The notes: generated by a model not told the origin, from the letters alone. A DNA stretch of 59,520 nt from an uncultured Collinsella sp. (GCA_900546115.1 URBQ01000014.1:1-59520); one strand, 5' to 3'; positions 22,334 through 30,450 are shown, counted from the first letter of the stretch. A program made the numbers and translations.

Positions 22334-23488
22334 ATGGTTGAGTGGATTGTTCGTCGTGCGCAGGGCGACCGTGCGCGCGTGGGCACGTTGACGGGCGTGG
22401 TGTGTATTCTCGCCAATGTTGCGCTTTGTGCTGCGAAGGGCGTAATTGGCGTGCTGTCGGGATCGGTTTCGATCGTGGCGGATGCCATGAACAACCTGTC
22501 CGATGCCAGCTCGAATATCGTGAGCGTGCTGGGCTTTAGGCTGGCGAGCAAGCCGGCCGACCCCGAGCATCCTTACGGACATGGCCGCTACGAGTATCTC
22601 TCGGGTCTGGTGGTGGCGGCGCTCGTGCTGCTTATTGGCATCGAACTGGTGAAGTCCTCGATCGAGCGCGTCATCCACCCCGAACCTGTCGAGTTCTCGC
22701 TTGCCCTGGTGGCAGTTCTAGCGCTTTCGATGGTTGTAAAGCTCTGGATGGCGGTCCTCAACCAAAAGCTCGGCGATCGCATTGAGTCCGAGACGCTGCA
22801 TGCGACCGCGCAGGATTCCAAGAACGATGTTCTTGCTACGGGCGCCGTGCTGGCGTGCGCAATTGTTTCGCAGGTGACGCACATCAATCTTGACGCATGG
22901 GTCGGCCTTGCCGTTGGCGCCTATATTGGCTGGAGCGGTTTTGAACTCATCCAGGATACGGTGAGCCCGCTTTTGGGCCAGACGCCCGATCCTAAGCTGG
23001 TCAAGCACATTCGAGATAAGATCATGAGCTATCCCGGTGTTTTGGGCGTTCACGATCTGATGGTTCACGACTACGGCCCGGGCAGGAAGTTCGCAAGCGC
23101 TCACGCAGAGATGGCGGCCGAGGCCAGCCCGCTGGAAAGCCACGACACGCTCGACAATATTGAGCAGGCGTTTAGGAACGAAGACGGCATGATTGTCACG
23201 CTCCATTACGACCCCATCGTGACCGACGATCCAAAGGTGGCGAGCATGCGTTTACGCATTAACGCCATGGCCCAACAGATCGATAACCGCCTTTCGATTC
23301 ACGACCTTCGCTGTGTGCCGGGTCCTACGCACACCAACGTGATCTTTGACTGCGTGCGTCCCTCGGATCTGCAGATGAGTGCCGAAGACGTAAAACACGC
23401 GCTGGCACAACGGGTCGAATCGGAATATCCCAAGTCGATTGCCAAGATTACGATCGACGAAGACTACGTAGGCCATACCCACGAGTAG
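22334..23488 (+). CDS. Cation diffusion facilitator family transporter
   Basis: Metal(2+)/proton antiporter, 384 residues: about six membrane helices in the first 215 residues, then a cytoplasmic domain. The transmembrane metal site motif is DAMNNLSDASSN, and HPYGHGRYEYLS follows, both usual in the CDF family. The Asn-rich version of the first motif resembles Mn/Fe-type members more than the HxxxD of zinc exporters, but metal choice cannot be settled by eye. Start ATG 22334 after GGGGGCGGAT. It is followed 38 bases on by the phosphatase gene. Confidence 0.88.
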   Translation: MVEWIVRRAQGDRARVGTLTGVVCILANVALCAAKGVIGVLSGSVSIVADAMNNLSDASSNIVSVLGFRLASKPADPEHPYGHGRYEYLSGLVVAALVLLIGIELVKSSIERVIHPEPVEFSLALVAVLALSMVVKLWMAVLNQKLGDRIESETLHATAQDSKNDVLATGAVLACAIVSQVTHINLDAWVGLAVGAYIGWSGFELIQDTVSPLLGQTPDPKLVKHIRDKIMSYPGVLGVHDLMVHDYGPGRKFASAHAEMAAEASPLESHDTLDNIEQAFRNEDGMIVTLHYDPIVTDDPKVASMRLRINAMAQQIDNRLSIHDLRCVPGPTHTNVIFDCVRPSDLQMSAEDVKHALAQRVESEYPKSIAKITIDEDYVGHTHE

Positions 23489-23526
23489 GCCGCGCCGGCA
23501 AAGCAAGTTATGCAGAAGGGGAGAGC

Positions 23527-24153
23527 ATGAAGCGCCTATACCTACTCCGCCACGGTCAGACGGAGTTCAACGTCAAAAAGCTGGTCCAGGGCCGCTGCGA
23601 TTCACCGCTGACCGGCCTGGGCCGTCAGCAGGCACGGGTGGCAGCCGCGTGGCTCAAAGCCCACAACGTCGTTCCCGACAAAGTGGTCTCTTCGCCCTTG
23701 GGCCGAGCCATGGACACAGCTCAGCTCGTTGCTACCGAACTCCTCGGTCCGGACGCCGCTGTCGAGCCCTGCGAAGGCATCATCGAGCGCTGCTACGGCA
23801 CCTTCGAAGAAGGTCCCCACGATGCCCTCCCCACCGACGTCTGGGATCCGGGCGAGGACCTGGTCCCCTTCGGAGGAGAAGGAAGCCGCGCGTTGCAAGA
23901 GCGCATGGTGGACACCCTCACCAATATCATGGGCGCCGATGGTATCGAAACCCTCCTAGCAGTAAGCCACGGCAGCGCCAGCCGCCAATTCATCAAGGCT
24001 GCAGCCCCAGAGGGCTTCGAGCTCCCAACAAAACTCCCCAACTGCGCCATCATGATCTTCGTTTTTGACGAGGAAAAGCCACAAGCAGAAGGCGAGCCAA
24101 TGCAATGCAAGTTCACCCTCCAGCAAATAGTGGACCCCCAACAAAGTCATTAG
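23527..24153 (+). CDS. Histidine phosphatase superfamily protein (phosphoglycerate mutase-like)
   Basis: 208 residues with the signature LYLLRHGQTEFN containing the phosphorylated His, the SSPLGRAMDTAQ arginine segment, and a second catalytic His in AVSHGSASR. This is the cobC/gpmB-like branch; the physiological substrate cannot be told. AAGGGGAG precedes ATG 23527. Confidence 0.85.
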   Translation: MKRLYLLRHGQTEFNVKKLVQGRCDSPLTGLGRQQARVAAAWLKAHNVVPDKVVSSPLGRAMDTAQLVATELLGPDAAVEPCEGIIERCYGTFEEGPHDALPTDVWDPGEDLVPFGGEGSRALQERMVDTLTNIMGADGIETLLAVSHGSASRQFIKAAAPEGFELPTKLPNCAIMIFVFDEEKPQAEGEPMQCKFTLQQIVDPQQSH

Positions 24154-24191
24154 CCTGAGCGAGCAGAGTTAAGCAGACATCAACGTGTCGT

Positions 24192-24342
24192 CTCCCGAGC
24201 ACGGCGGAGGGCCGGAGAAATATATTAAGGTCATCGCGAGTTCCGCACGCAAAGGAGAGCACTTAATGTGCTCTCCGTCTTGCGCAGGACTGTAGAGCAG
24301 GGACCTTAATATATTTCTCCGGCCCTCCGCCGTGCTCGGGAG
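24192..24342 (+). repeat. Long structured repeat, copy 3
   Basis: A perfect 41-base inverted repeat (24192-24232 with 24302-24342) encloses the same head as copies 1 and 2: TCGCGAGTTCCGCACG, hairpin GGAGAGCAC/GTGCTCTCC (24254-24276) and GCAGGACTGTAGAGCAG. The arms share no sequence with those of the other copies beyond the inner TTAA-containing end. The rest of the 450-base gap between the phosphatase gene and rplC holds the S10 leader and its promoter. Confidence 0.88.
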
Positions 24343-24394
24343 CCATCCACGCACTTTACCTGCGTAAACAATGTGAGTGAAATATGAATCTCGA

Positions 24395-24420
24395 TGGATA
24401 CGCCCGCAGCCGTGTATACT
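24395..24420 (+). promoter_or_regulatory. Promoter region of the rplC operon with shared motif
   Basis: The motif GGATACGCCCG is followed at a fixed distance by CGTG and TATACT (24415-24420), a good -10 box with a poor -35. The same arrangement, GGACACGCCCG then CGTG then TATACG, lies upstream of rplB (26260-26285). Confidence 0.5.
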
Positions 24421-24531
24421 AAACAGCTGTGTGAAACCAGGGGAGTATTCTGGCTGGACAAAATGCCTGCTTAATAGGGTTGTCAGGTAGTCCGGGCGAA
24501 ATACAAGGCTGGGGAGCACGTCGTGTAAGTA

Positions 24532-24583
24532 GTGGTCCTCTAGGGGCGTACGCTCGGTGGTGTACGCATTGTCCCAAGACCAC
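24532..24583 (+). promoter_or_regulatory. Structured mRNA leader of the rplC operon
   Basis: Within a leader of about 185 bases, GTGGTC (24532-24537) pairs with GACCAC (24578-24583), GGG with CCC, and CGTAC (24547-24551) with GTACG (24562-24566), giving one long hairpin just before the rplC start. Ribosomal operons often carry autoregulatory leaders at this place; which protein would bind is unknown. Confidence 0.5.
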
Positions 24584-24603
24584 GCGAGAGTTGGGATCAT
24601 ATC

Positions 24604-25224
24604 TTGATCAGCATGATTCTCGGCCGCAAGATTGGCATGACCCAGGTTTGGGACGAGGACGATAACGTCGTTCCCGTCACGGTCATCCAGGCTGGCCCCT
24701 GCGCTGTCTCGCAGGTTAAAACTCAGGCAACCGACGGCTATGACGCCGTCCAGATCGGTTTCGGCGACATCAAGGCCAAGAACGTGAACAAGCCCATGGC
24801 TGGTCACTTCGCCAAGGCTGGCGTCGAGCCTGTCCGCTTCCTTCGTGAGGTCCGCGTCGAGAACGGCGAGGAGCACAAGGTCGGCGAGGTCGTCACCGTC
24901 GCTGATTTCGCTGATGTCGAGAAGGTCGACGTCATCGGTACCTCCAAGGGTAAGGGCTTCCAGGGTCGCATCAAGCGCTGGGGTCAGCGCCGCGGTCCTA
25001 TGACGCATGGTTCTCACTTCCAGCGTCACCCCGGTTCTATCGGTCAGTGCGCCTATCCTGCGCGCGTCCTCAAGGGCGTCAAGATGGCCGGTCACATGGG
25101 TAACGAGCGCGTTACCGTCAAGAACCTTTCCGTTGTCCGCATCGATGCCGAGCAGAACCTCATCTTGGTCAAGGGCGCTGTCCCGGGTGCCAAGAATGGT
25201 CTCGTCGCCATCCGTATGGCCTAA
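24604..25224 (+). CDS. rplC: Ribosomal protein L3
   Basis: L3 of the 50S subunit, 206 residues. The start MISMILGRKIGMTQVW is typical, with TTG 24604 preferred because relatives begin with the same extra residues; ATG 24613 is possible. RWGQRRGPMTHGSHFQRHPG is the conserved loop reaching the peptidyl transferase centre. It is the first gene of the S10 block here because rpsJ is elsewhere. Confidence 0.97.
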   Translation: MISMILGRKIGMTQVWDEDDNVVPVTVIQAGPCAVSQVKTQATDGYDAVQIGFGDIKAKNVNKPMAGHFAKAGVEPVRFLREVRVENGEEHKVGEVVTVADFADVEKVDVIGTSKGKGFQGRIKRWGQRRGPMTHGSHFQRHPGSIGQCAYPARVLKGVKMAGHMGNERVTVKNLSVVRIDAEQNLILVKGAVPGAKNGLVAIRMA

Positions 25225-25270
25225 GGGCCCAGCCCATTTAGCCCAGCGTCATACCAAGGAGAACACTTAA

Positions 25271-25897
25271 ATGGCAAAGTTTGAAGTAAAGAACAGCGAG
25301 GGCAAGAAGGTCGCCGAGGCCGAGCTCGCCGCTGAGGTGTACGGCATCGAGCCGAACATCCACGTTATGCACCACATCGTCAAGTGCCAGATGGCCTCTT
25401 GGCGTCAGGGCACCCAGTCTGCTAAGGGCCGCTCTGAGGTTTCCGGTGGCGGCAAGAAGCCTTGGCGTCAGAAGGGCACCGGCCGTGCCCGCCAGGGTTC
25501 CATCCGTGCTGCCCAGTGGCGTCACGGTGGCGTTGTCTTCGCCCCCAAGCCCCGTTCCTACGCTAAGCGTATGAACAACAAGGAGGTCAAGCTGGCTATG
25601 CGCTCCGCGCTGTCCGCCAAGCTGGCCGATGGCGAGCTCGTGCTCGTCGACGACTACGGCTTCGAGAAGCCTTCCACCAAGGCTGCCGTCGCCATGCTCA
25701 AGGCTCTCGGCCTTGAGGGCAAGCGTCTGACCATCATCGTTCGCGATGAGGACGTCAACGCCTACCTGTCGTTCCGCAACATTCCCAAGACGTTCATCAT
25801 CACCGCTGACGAGGCCAACACCTACGATCTCGTCAACAACAACGCTGTGCTGATGCCCGCCGACATCGCCGCTCACTTCGGGGAGGTGCTTGCATAA
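25271..25897 (+). CDS. rplD: Ribosomal protein L4
   Basis: L4, 208 residues, with the exit-tunnel loop segment KKPWRQKGTGRARQGSIRA. In Escherichia coli L4 also represses its own operon. ATG 25271 with AAGGAG upstream; the rplW start follows its stop directly. Confidence 0.97.
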   Translation: MAKFEVKNSEGKKVAEAELAAEVYGIEPNIHVMHHIVKCQMASWRQGTQSAKGRSEVSGGGKKPWRQKGTGRARQGSIRAAQWRHGGVVFAPKPRSYAKRMNNKEVKLAMRSALSAKLADGELVLVDDYGFEKPSTKAAVAMLKALGLEGKRLTIIVRDEDVNAYLSFRNIPKTFIITADEANTYDLVNNNAVLMPADIAAHFGEVLA

Positions 25898-26185
25898 ATG
25901 ACCGCCCACGAGATCATCATCCGTCCGATCGTGTCCGAGCGTTCCTTCTCCGGCATGGAGCTGAACAAGTACACGTTCGAGGTCGCCAAGGATGCTAACA
26001 AGTATCAGATCAAGGACGCTGTCGAGGAGATCTTCGGCGTCAAGGTCGTTCGCGTGAACACCCTGACGGTCAAGCCCAAGACCAAGCGCGTGCGCTATGT
26101 CGCCGGCAAGACCCGTTCTTGGAAGAAGGCCATCGTCACGCTGGCCGAGGGCGACACCATCGAGGTCTTTGGCAACCAGGCCTAA
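25898..26185 (+). CDS. rplW: Ribosomal protein L23
   Basis: L23, 95 residues, located at the tunnel exit where SRP and trigger factor bind. Starts MTAHEIIIRPIVSERS. It begins at ATG 25898 immediately after the rplD TAA, with its ribosome site inside rplD. Confidence 0.97.
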   Translation: MTAHEIIIRPIVSERSFSGMELNKYTFEVAKDANKYQIKDAVEEIFGVKVVRVNTLTVKPKTKRVRYVAGKTRSWKKAIVTLAEGDTIEVFGNQA

Positions 26186-26201
26186 GACTCGCTGCTGTTG
26201 A

Positions 26202-26285
26202 GTGAGCTCATGCCTCCCAAATAGGGGAGGCGAGAGCTCAAGGTTTCGGGCGTATAAAATGGACACGCCCGGAACCGTGTATACG
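26202..26285 (+). promoter_or_regulatory. Hairpin and internal promoter between rplW and rplB
   Basis: GAGCTCATGCCTCCC pairs with GGGGAGGCGAGAGCTC (26202-26240) without a T-run. It is followed by the GGACACGCCCG...CGTGTATACG promoter-like motif (26260-26285) shared with the rplC leader. The 179-base gap between rplW and rplB is unusual for this operon and suggests a second promoter. Confidence 0.45.
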
Positions 26286-26364
26286 TCCGGTGTCATCGCA
26301 CCCGAGGCAGAACCTCGAATCCCTGTCTGCGATGGCTAACGGATTCCTATTGAAAGGGATTGTA

Positions 26365-27192
26365 ATGGCTGTAAAGCACCTTAAGCCGACCTCCGCTGGT
26401 AGGCGTTGGCAGACGATCTCCGATTTCTCCGAGATCACCTGCACCAAGCCCGAGAAGTCTCTTCTCGAGCCCCTGCCCAAGAAGGCCGGTCGTAACAACA
26501 ACGGCCGCATCACCACCCGCCACCAGGGCGGCGGCGTGAAGCGTCGTTACCGCGTGATCGACTTCAAGCGCAACAAGGACGGCGTGCCCGCCAAGGTTGC
26601 CACGATCGAGTACGATCCGAACCGTTCCGCTCGCATCGCTCTGCTGCACTACGCTGACGGTGAGAAGCGCTACATCCTGGCCCCCAAGGGCCTCGAGGTC
26701 GGTCAGACCATCATGTCCGGTTCTGACGCCGACATCAAGCCGGGCAACGCTCTGCCCCTCGCCGACATCCCCGTCGGTACGCTCATCCACGCCGTCGAGT
26801 TCCAGCCGGGCAAGGGCGCTGCTATCGCCCGTTCCGCCGGTAATTCCTGTCAGCTGATGGGTAAGGAGGGCAAGTACGCTATCGTCCGTATGCCTTCCTC
26901 CGAGATGCGCCGCATCCTCGTTACCTGCCGCGCCACCGTCGGTGAGGTCGGCAACGCCGATCACGCCAACATCGTCATCGGCAAGGCCGGCCGTAAGCGT
27001 CACATGAACGTGCGCCCGACCGTCCGCGGTACCGTCATGAATCCTGTCGACCACCCGCACGGCGGTGGCGAGGGCAAGAACCACACCTCTGGTCGTCCCT
27101 CTGTTACCCCCTGGGGTAAGCCGACGAAGGGCCTTCGTACGCGCAAGAAGAAGGTCTCGAACCAGCACATCATTCGTCGCCGTAAGAAGTAA
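26365..27192 (+). CDS. rplB: Ribosomal protein L2
   Basis: L2, 275 residues, needed for subunit joining and peptidyl transferase activity. MAVKHLKPTSAGRR opens the protein; the conserved C-terminal segment NPVDHPHGGGEG contains the key His. ATG 26365 follows GAAAGGGA; longer frames start in the leader. Confidence 0.97.
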   Translation: MAVKHLKPTSAGRRWQTISDFSEITCTKPEKSLLEPLPKKAGRNNNGRITTRHQGGGVKRRYRVIDFKRNKDGVPAKVATIEYDPNRSARIALLHYADGEKRYILAPKGLEVGQTIMSGSDADIKPGNALPLADIPVGTLIHAVEFQPGKGAAIARSAGNSCQLMGKEGKYAIVRMPSSEMRRILVTCRATVGEVGNADHANIVIGKAGRKRHMNVRPTVRGTVMNPVDHPHGGGEGKNHTSGRPSVTPWGKPTKGLRTRKKKVSNQHIIRRRKK

Positions 27193-27224
27193 TTTCGGAT
27201 ACCGAGTTTTAGGAGAAAGCACTT

Positions 27225-27485
27225 ATGAGCAGAAGTCTCAAAAAGGGCCCGTTCGTGGAGACTCGCCTTCTCTCGCGTATCACCGCGATGAACGAGGCTG
27301 GCAAGAAGGACGTCGTGAAGACCTGGTCCCGCGCGTCCACCATCTTCCCCGAGATGGTTGGTCACACCATCGCCGTCCACGACGGCCGCAAGCATGTGCC
27401 CGTGTATGTTACCGAGTCCATGGTTGGTCACAAGCTCGGCGAGTTCGCGCCGACTCGTACGTTCCGTGGCCACAAGGCCAAATAG
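27225..27485 (+). CDS. rpsS: Ribosomal protein S19
   Basis: S19, 86 residues, 30S head protein contacting S13. MSRSLKKGPFVETRLL is the standard start and HKLGEFAPTRTFRGH the conserved end. ATG 27225 after AGGAGAAAGC; rplV follows after 14 bases. Confidence 0.97.
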   Translation: MSRSLKKGPFVETRLLSRITAMNEAGKKDVVKTWSRASTIFPEMVGHTIAVHDGRKHVPVYVTESMVGHKLGEFAPTRTFRGHKAK

Positions 27486-27499
27486 GGGGTTAACCGTAA

Positions 27500-27871
27500 A
27501 TGGCAACTAAGTCTATTGAAACTGAGGCCACCGAGGTTCGCGCCGTCGCTAAGTACGTGCGTGTTTCCCCCAGCAAGGCCCGCCTGGTGGTCGATCTGAT
27601 CCGCCGCAAGCCTGTCGCTCAGGCCTTCGACATCCTCCACTTCTGCGACCGCGCCGTCGCCGTGGATGTCGAGAAGGTTCTCCGTTCCGCCGTTGCGAAC
27701 GCCGAGAACAACAACGGTCTGCGTGCCGACAACCTGGTTGTCGCCGCTGCCTATGTTGACGAGGGTCCGACGCTTAAGCGCATCCGTCCCCGCGCCAAGG
27801 GTTCCGCTTCTCGCATTCTGAAGCGTACTTCCCACATCACCGTCGTCGTTGCTCCTCGAAAGGAGGCGTAA
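27500..27871 (+). CDS. rplV: Ribosomal protein L22
   Basis: L22, 123 residues, with the tunnel-lining hairpin region ending in RAKGSASRILKRTSHITVVV. ATG 27500; the rpsC start lies 6 bases beyond its stop, with AAAGGAGG inside the last rplV codons. Confidence 0.97.
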   Translation: MATKSIETEATEVRAVAKYVRVSPSKARLVVDLIRRKPVAQAFDILHFCDRAVAVDVEKVLRSAVANAENNNGLRADNLVVAAAYVDEGPTLKRIRPRAKGSASRILKRTSHITVVVAPRKEA

Positions 27872-27877
27872 AGCTGT

Positions 27878-28588
27878 ATGGGTCAGAAAGTCTACCCCAC
27901 CGGCTTCCGTCTTGGCATCACCGAGAACTGGCGCTCCCGCTGGTTCGCAGAGAAGGATTACGCTAAGACCCTCGGTAACGATCTCGAGATCCGCAAGTAC
28001 CTCGAGAAGCGTCTTTCCCGCGCAGCTGTCTCCCGCGTCGAGATCGAGCGCGCTGGCGACAAGGTGAAGGTCATCATCCTCACCGCTCGCCCCGGCGTTG
28101 TCATCGGTAAGAAGGGTGCCGAGATCGATACCCTCCGCACCGAGCTCGAGAAGGTCGCTGGCGTCTCCAAGGGCCAGCTCTCCGTCGACGTTGTCGAGAT
28201 CAAGCGCCCCGAGCTCGACGCCAACCTCGTTGCTCAGTCTATCGCCGAGCAGCTCGAGGGCCGCGTTGCCTTCCGTCGCGCTATGCGCAAGGCTGTCCAG
28301 TCCGCCCGCAAGGCCGGCGCTAAGGGCATCCGTATCCAGTGCTCCGGTCGTCTCGGCGGTGCCGAGATGGGCCGTCGTGAGTGGTACCGCGAGGGTCGCG
28401 TGCCTCTGCACACCCTCCGTGCCAAGATCGACTACGGCACGGCTGTCGCCAGCACCACCATGGGCGCTTGCGGCGTGAAGGTCTGGATCTACCTGGGCGA
28501 GAAGCTCCCGGGCCAGCCTGTTCCCAACCCTGCACTCGAGGGCTCTTCCCGTCCTCGTCGTCGTAACTCCGAGAGGAGGGGTCAGTAG
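27878..28588 (+). CDS. rpsC: Ribosomal protein S3
   Basis: S3, 236 residues, with the KH domain (VIGKKGAEIDTLR) and the C-terminal domain lining the mRNA entry. Starts MGQKVYPTGFRLGITENW. A basic, Arg-rich C-terminal tail ends the protein. Its TAG overlaps the GTG start of rplP by one base. Confidence 0.97.
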   Translation: MGQKVYPTGFRLGITENWRSRWFAEKDYAKTLGNDLEIRKYLEKRLSRAAVSRVEIERAGDKVKVIILTARPGVVIGKKGAEIDTLRTELEKVAGVSKGQLSVDVVEIKRPELDANLVAQSIAEQLEGRVAFRRAMRKAVQSARKAGAKGIRIQCSGRLGGAEMGRREWYREGRVPLHTLRAKIDYGTAVASTTMGACGVKVWIYLGEKLPGQPVPNPALEGSSRPRRRNSERRGQ

Positions 28589-29091
28589 TGCTTGCCCCTA
28601 AGCGTATTCTTCACCGCAAGGTGCAGCGTGGCTCCATGAAGGGCCAGGCCAAGGGTAATACCGAGCTGCATTTCGGCGAGTTTGGTATCCAGGCTCTCGA
28701 GGCCCATTGGATCACCAACCGTCAGATCGAGGCCGCTCGTATTGCCATGACCCGCTACATGAAGCGTGGCGGTCGTGTCTACATCACGATCTTCCCCGAT
28801 AAGCCCATCACCAAGAAGCCTGCCGAGACTCGCATGGGTTCTGGTAAGGGTAACCCCGAGGAGTGGGTGGCCGTCGTCAAGCCCGGCCGCATCATGTTCG
28901 AGGTCAAGGGCGTGCCCGAGGAGGTCGCTCGCGAGGCTCTGCGTCTTGCACAGCACAAGCTTCCCATCAAGACCAAGATTGTTGCTGCCAAGAACGCTGA
29001 GCAGCGCATCGAGAAGGAGATGGCTGAGGAGGCCGCTCTCGAGGCCAAGTGGGCTGCTGAGGACGCCGCCGCCGCCAAGGAGGAGAACTAA
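28588..29091 (+). CDS. rplP: Ribosomal protein L16 with C-terminal extension
   Basis: L16, 167 residues, close to the A site. MLAPKRILHRKVQRGSMKG begins the protein and RMGSGKGNPEEWVAVVKPG is diagnostic. Most L16 proteins end near residue 138; here an Ala/Glu-rich helical tail of nearly 30 residues is added. GTG 28588 is preceded by GAGAGGAGG. Its TAA overlaps ATG of rpmC. Confidence 0.96.
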   Translation: MLAPKRILHRKVQRGSMKGQAKGNTELHFGEFGIQALEAHWITNRQIEAARIAMTRYMKRGGRVYITIFPDKPITKKPAETRMGSGKGNPEEWVAVVKPGRIMFEVKGVPEEVAREALRLAQHKLPIKTKIVAAKNAEQRIEKEMAEEAALEAKWAAEDAAAAKEEN

Positions 29092-29306
29092 TGAAGCCCG
29101 CAGAGATTCGTGAGCTCTCGGACGCTCAGCTCGTTGAGAAGCTGAAGGAAATGCGCGCCGAGCTCTTTAACCTTCGTTTCCAGATGGCCACCAGCCAGCT
29201 GGACAACACCGCTCGCGTCAACACCGTGAAGAAGGACATCGCTCGCGTCCTCACGGAGCAGCGCGCCCGCGAGATCGCAGCGGAGAAGTCCGCTGTCGCC
29301 GAGTAG
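29091..29306 (+). CDS. rpmC: Ribosomal protein L29
   Basis: L29, 71 residues, two-helix protein near the tunnel exit. MKPAEIRELSDAQLVEKL and FNLRFQMATSQLDN are typical. Starts at ATG 29091 within the rplP stop (TAATG overlap), so the two are translationally coupled. Confidence 0.96.
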   Translation: MKPAEIRELSDAQLVEKLKEMRAELFNLRFQMATSQLDNTARVNTVKKDIARVLTEQRAREIAAEKSAVAE

Positions 29307-29322
29307 GACCTAAGGAGAGAAC

Positions 29323-29583
29323 ATGACTGATTCGCGTAACTCGCGTAAGGTCCGTACGGGTGTCGTTACCTCCGTCTCCGGTGCCAAGACCATTGTTGTC
29401 ACCATCACCGAGCGCAAGCGTCACCCCAAGTACGGCAAGATGATGACCAGCTCCAAGAAGCTGCACGCTCACGACGAGGAGTGCACGGCTGGCGTGGGCG
29501 ATACCGTCCGCGTTATGGAGACCCGTCCTATGTCCAAGATGAAGCGTTGGCGCCTCATCGAGGTCGTCGAGCGCGCTAAATAA
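29323..29583 (+). CDS. rpsQ: Ribosomal protein S17
   Basis: S17, 86 residues, primary 16S rRNA binder with OB fold. RKVRTGVVTSVSGAKTIVV and HPKYGKMMTSSKKLHAHDE are conserved. AAGGAGAG precedes ATG 29323. A 118-base gap follows before rplN. Confidence 0.96.
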   Translation: MTDSRNSRKVRTGVVTSVSGAKTIVVTITERKRHPKYGKMMTSSKKLHAHDEECTAGVGDTVRVMETRPMSKMKRWRLIEVVERAK

Positions 29584-29600
29584 GCAGTCGCTCTTACGAC

Positions 29601-29697
29601 TTGTACGTTTCCGAAGATGTGCGTATGCCTGGCTTGCATACCACGGGCCGTATAAAGGCTGCGCACCTCTCTTCGGTTCTTAGTTCGGAGGAACATC
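29601..29697 (+). promoter_or_regulatory. Spacer before rplN with possible promoter and stem
   Basis: TTGTAC and TATGCC, 17 bases apart (29601-29629), could be a weak promoter. GAAGATGTGCG and GCGCACCTCTCTTC on either side could form a long stem ahead of rplN. Suggestive only. Confidence 0.3.
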
Positions 29698-29701
29698 TAC
29701 C

Positions 29702-30070
29702 ATGATTCAGATGCAAACCATGCTGAACGTCGCCGACAACTCCGGCGCTCGCAAGATTCGCTGCATCAAGGTGCTTGGCGGTTCCAAGCGTCGTTATGCA
29801 GGCATCGGCGATGTGTTCATCGGTGCTGTCCAGGAGGCTACCCCTGGCGCCAACGTCAAGAAGAAGGACGTTGTCCGTTGCGTCGTCGTTCGCACCGTTA
29901 AGGAGATCCGCCGCAAGGATGGCTCCTACATTCGCTTTGATGAGAACGCCTGCGTTGTCATCAACAACGATGGTTCGCCCGTCGGCACCCGTATCTTCGG
30001 GCCCGTCGCTCGCGAGCTTCGTGACAAGAAGTACATGAAGATCGTCTCGCTCGCTCCCGAGACCCTGTAG
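29702..30070 (+). CDS. rplN: Ribosomal protein L14
   Basis: L14, 122 residues, at the subunit interface. MIQMQTMLNVADNSGAR and the closing FMKIVSLAPE-type segment are standard. GGAGG upstream of ATG 29702. It is the first gene of the spc block. Confidence 0.97.
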   Translation: MIQMQTMLNVADNSGARKIRCIKVLGGSKRRYAGIGDVFIGAVQEATPGANVKKKDVVRCVVVRTVKEIRRKDGSYIRFDENACVVINNDGSPVGTRIFGPVARELRDKKYMKIVSLAPETL

Positions 30071-30083
30071 TTAGGGGAGATAT

Positions 30084-30389
30084 ATGTATATCAAGAAGGG
30101 CGATAAGGTCCAGGTTCTCTCTGGTAAGGATCGCGGCAAGCAGGGCGTTGTCCTGCGTGCTCTCCCCGCCGAGAACAAGGTCGTTGTCGAGGGCGTTTCG
30201 GTCGTCAAGAAGGCCGTCAAGCCCAACGCTGCCAACCAGCAGGGCGGCATCGTTTCGCAGGAGGCTCCCATCGACGCCTCCAACGTCAATCTCGTTTGCC
30301 CCGAGTGCGGTAAGGTTACCCGCGTCGGTCACGAGAAGGACGGCAAGAACAAGCTGCGCGTCTGCAAGAAGTGCGGCCACAAGTTCTAA
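30084..30389 (+). CDS. rplX: Ribosomal protein L24, zinc-ribbon form
   Basis: L24, 101 residues, an assembly initiator of the 50S subunit. KOW motif at the start (GDKVQVLSGKDRGKQG). The C-terminus has two CxxC pairs (C72, C75, C94, C97), a probable zinc ribbon seen in only some L24 proteins. It is followed by a terminator instead of rplE, so the spc operon is cut here. Confidence 0.96.
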   Translation: MYIKKGDKVQVLSGKDRGKQGVVLRALPAENKVVVEGVSVVKKAVKPNAANQQGGIVSQEAPIDASNVNLVCPECGKVTRVGHEKDGKNKLRVCKKCGHKF

Positions 30390-30415
30390 GCTGCCCGCAA
30401 CATCAAGTTGCTAGC

Positions 30416-30450
30416 AAAGGCCCGGATGCCACGGCACCCGGGCCTTTTTC
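30416..30450 (+). terminator. Terminator after rplX
   Basis: AAAGGCCCGG ... CCGGGCCTTTTT with a short loop, 27 bases after the rplX stop. Confidence 0.9.
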
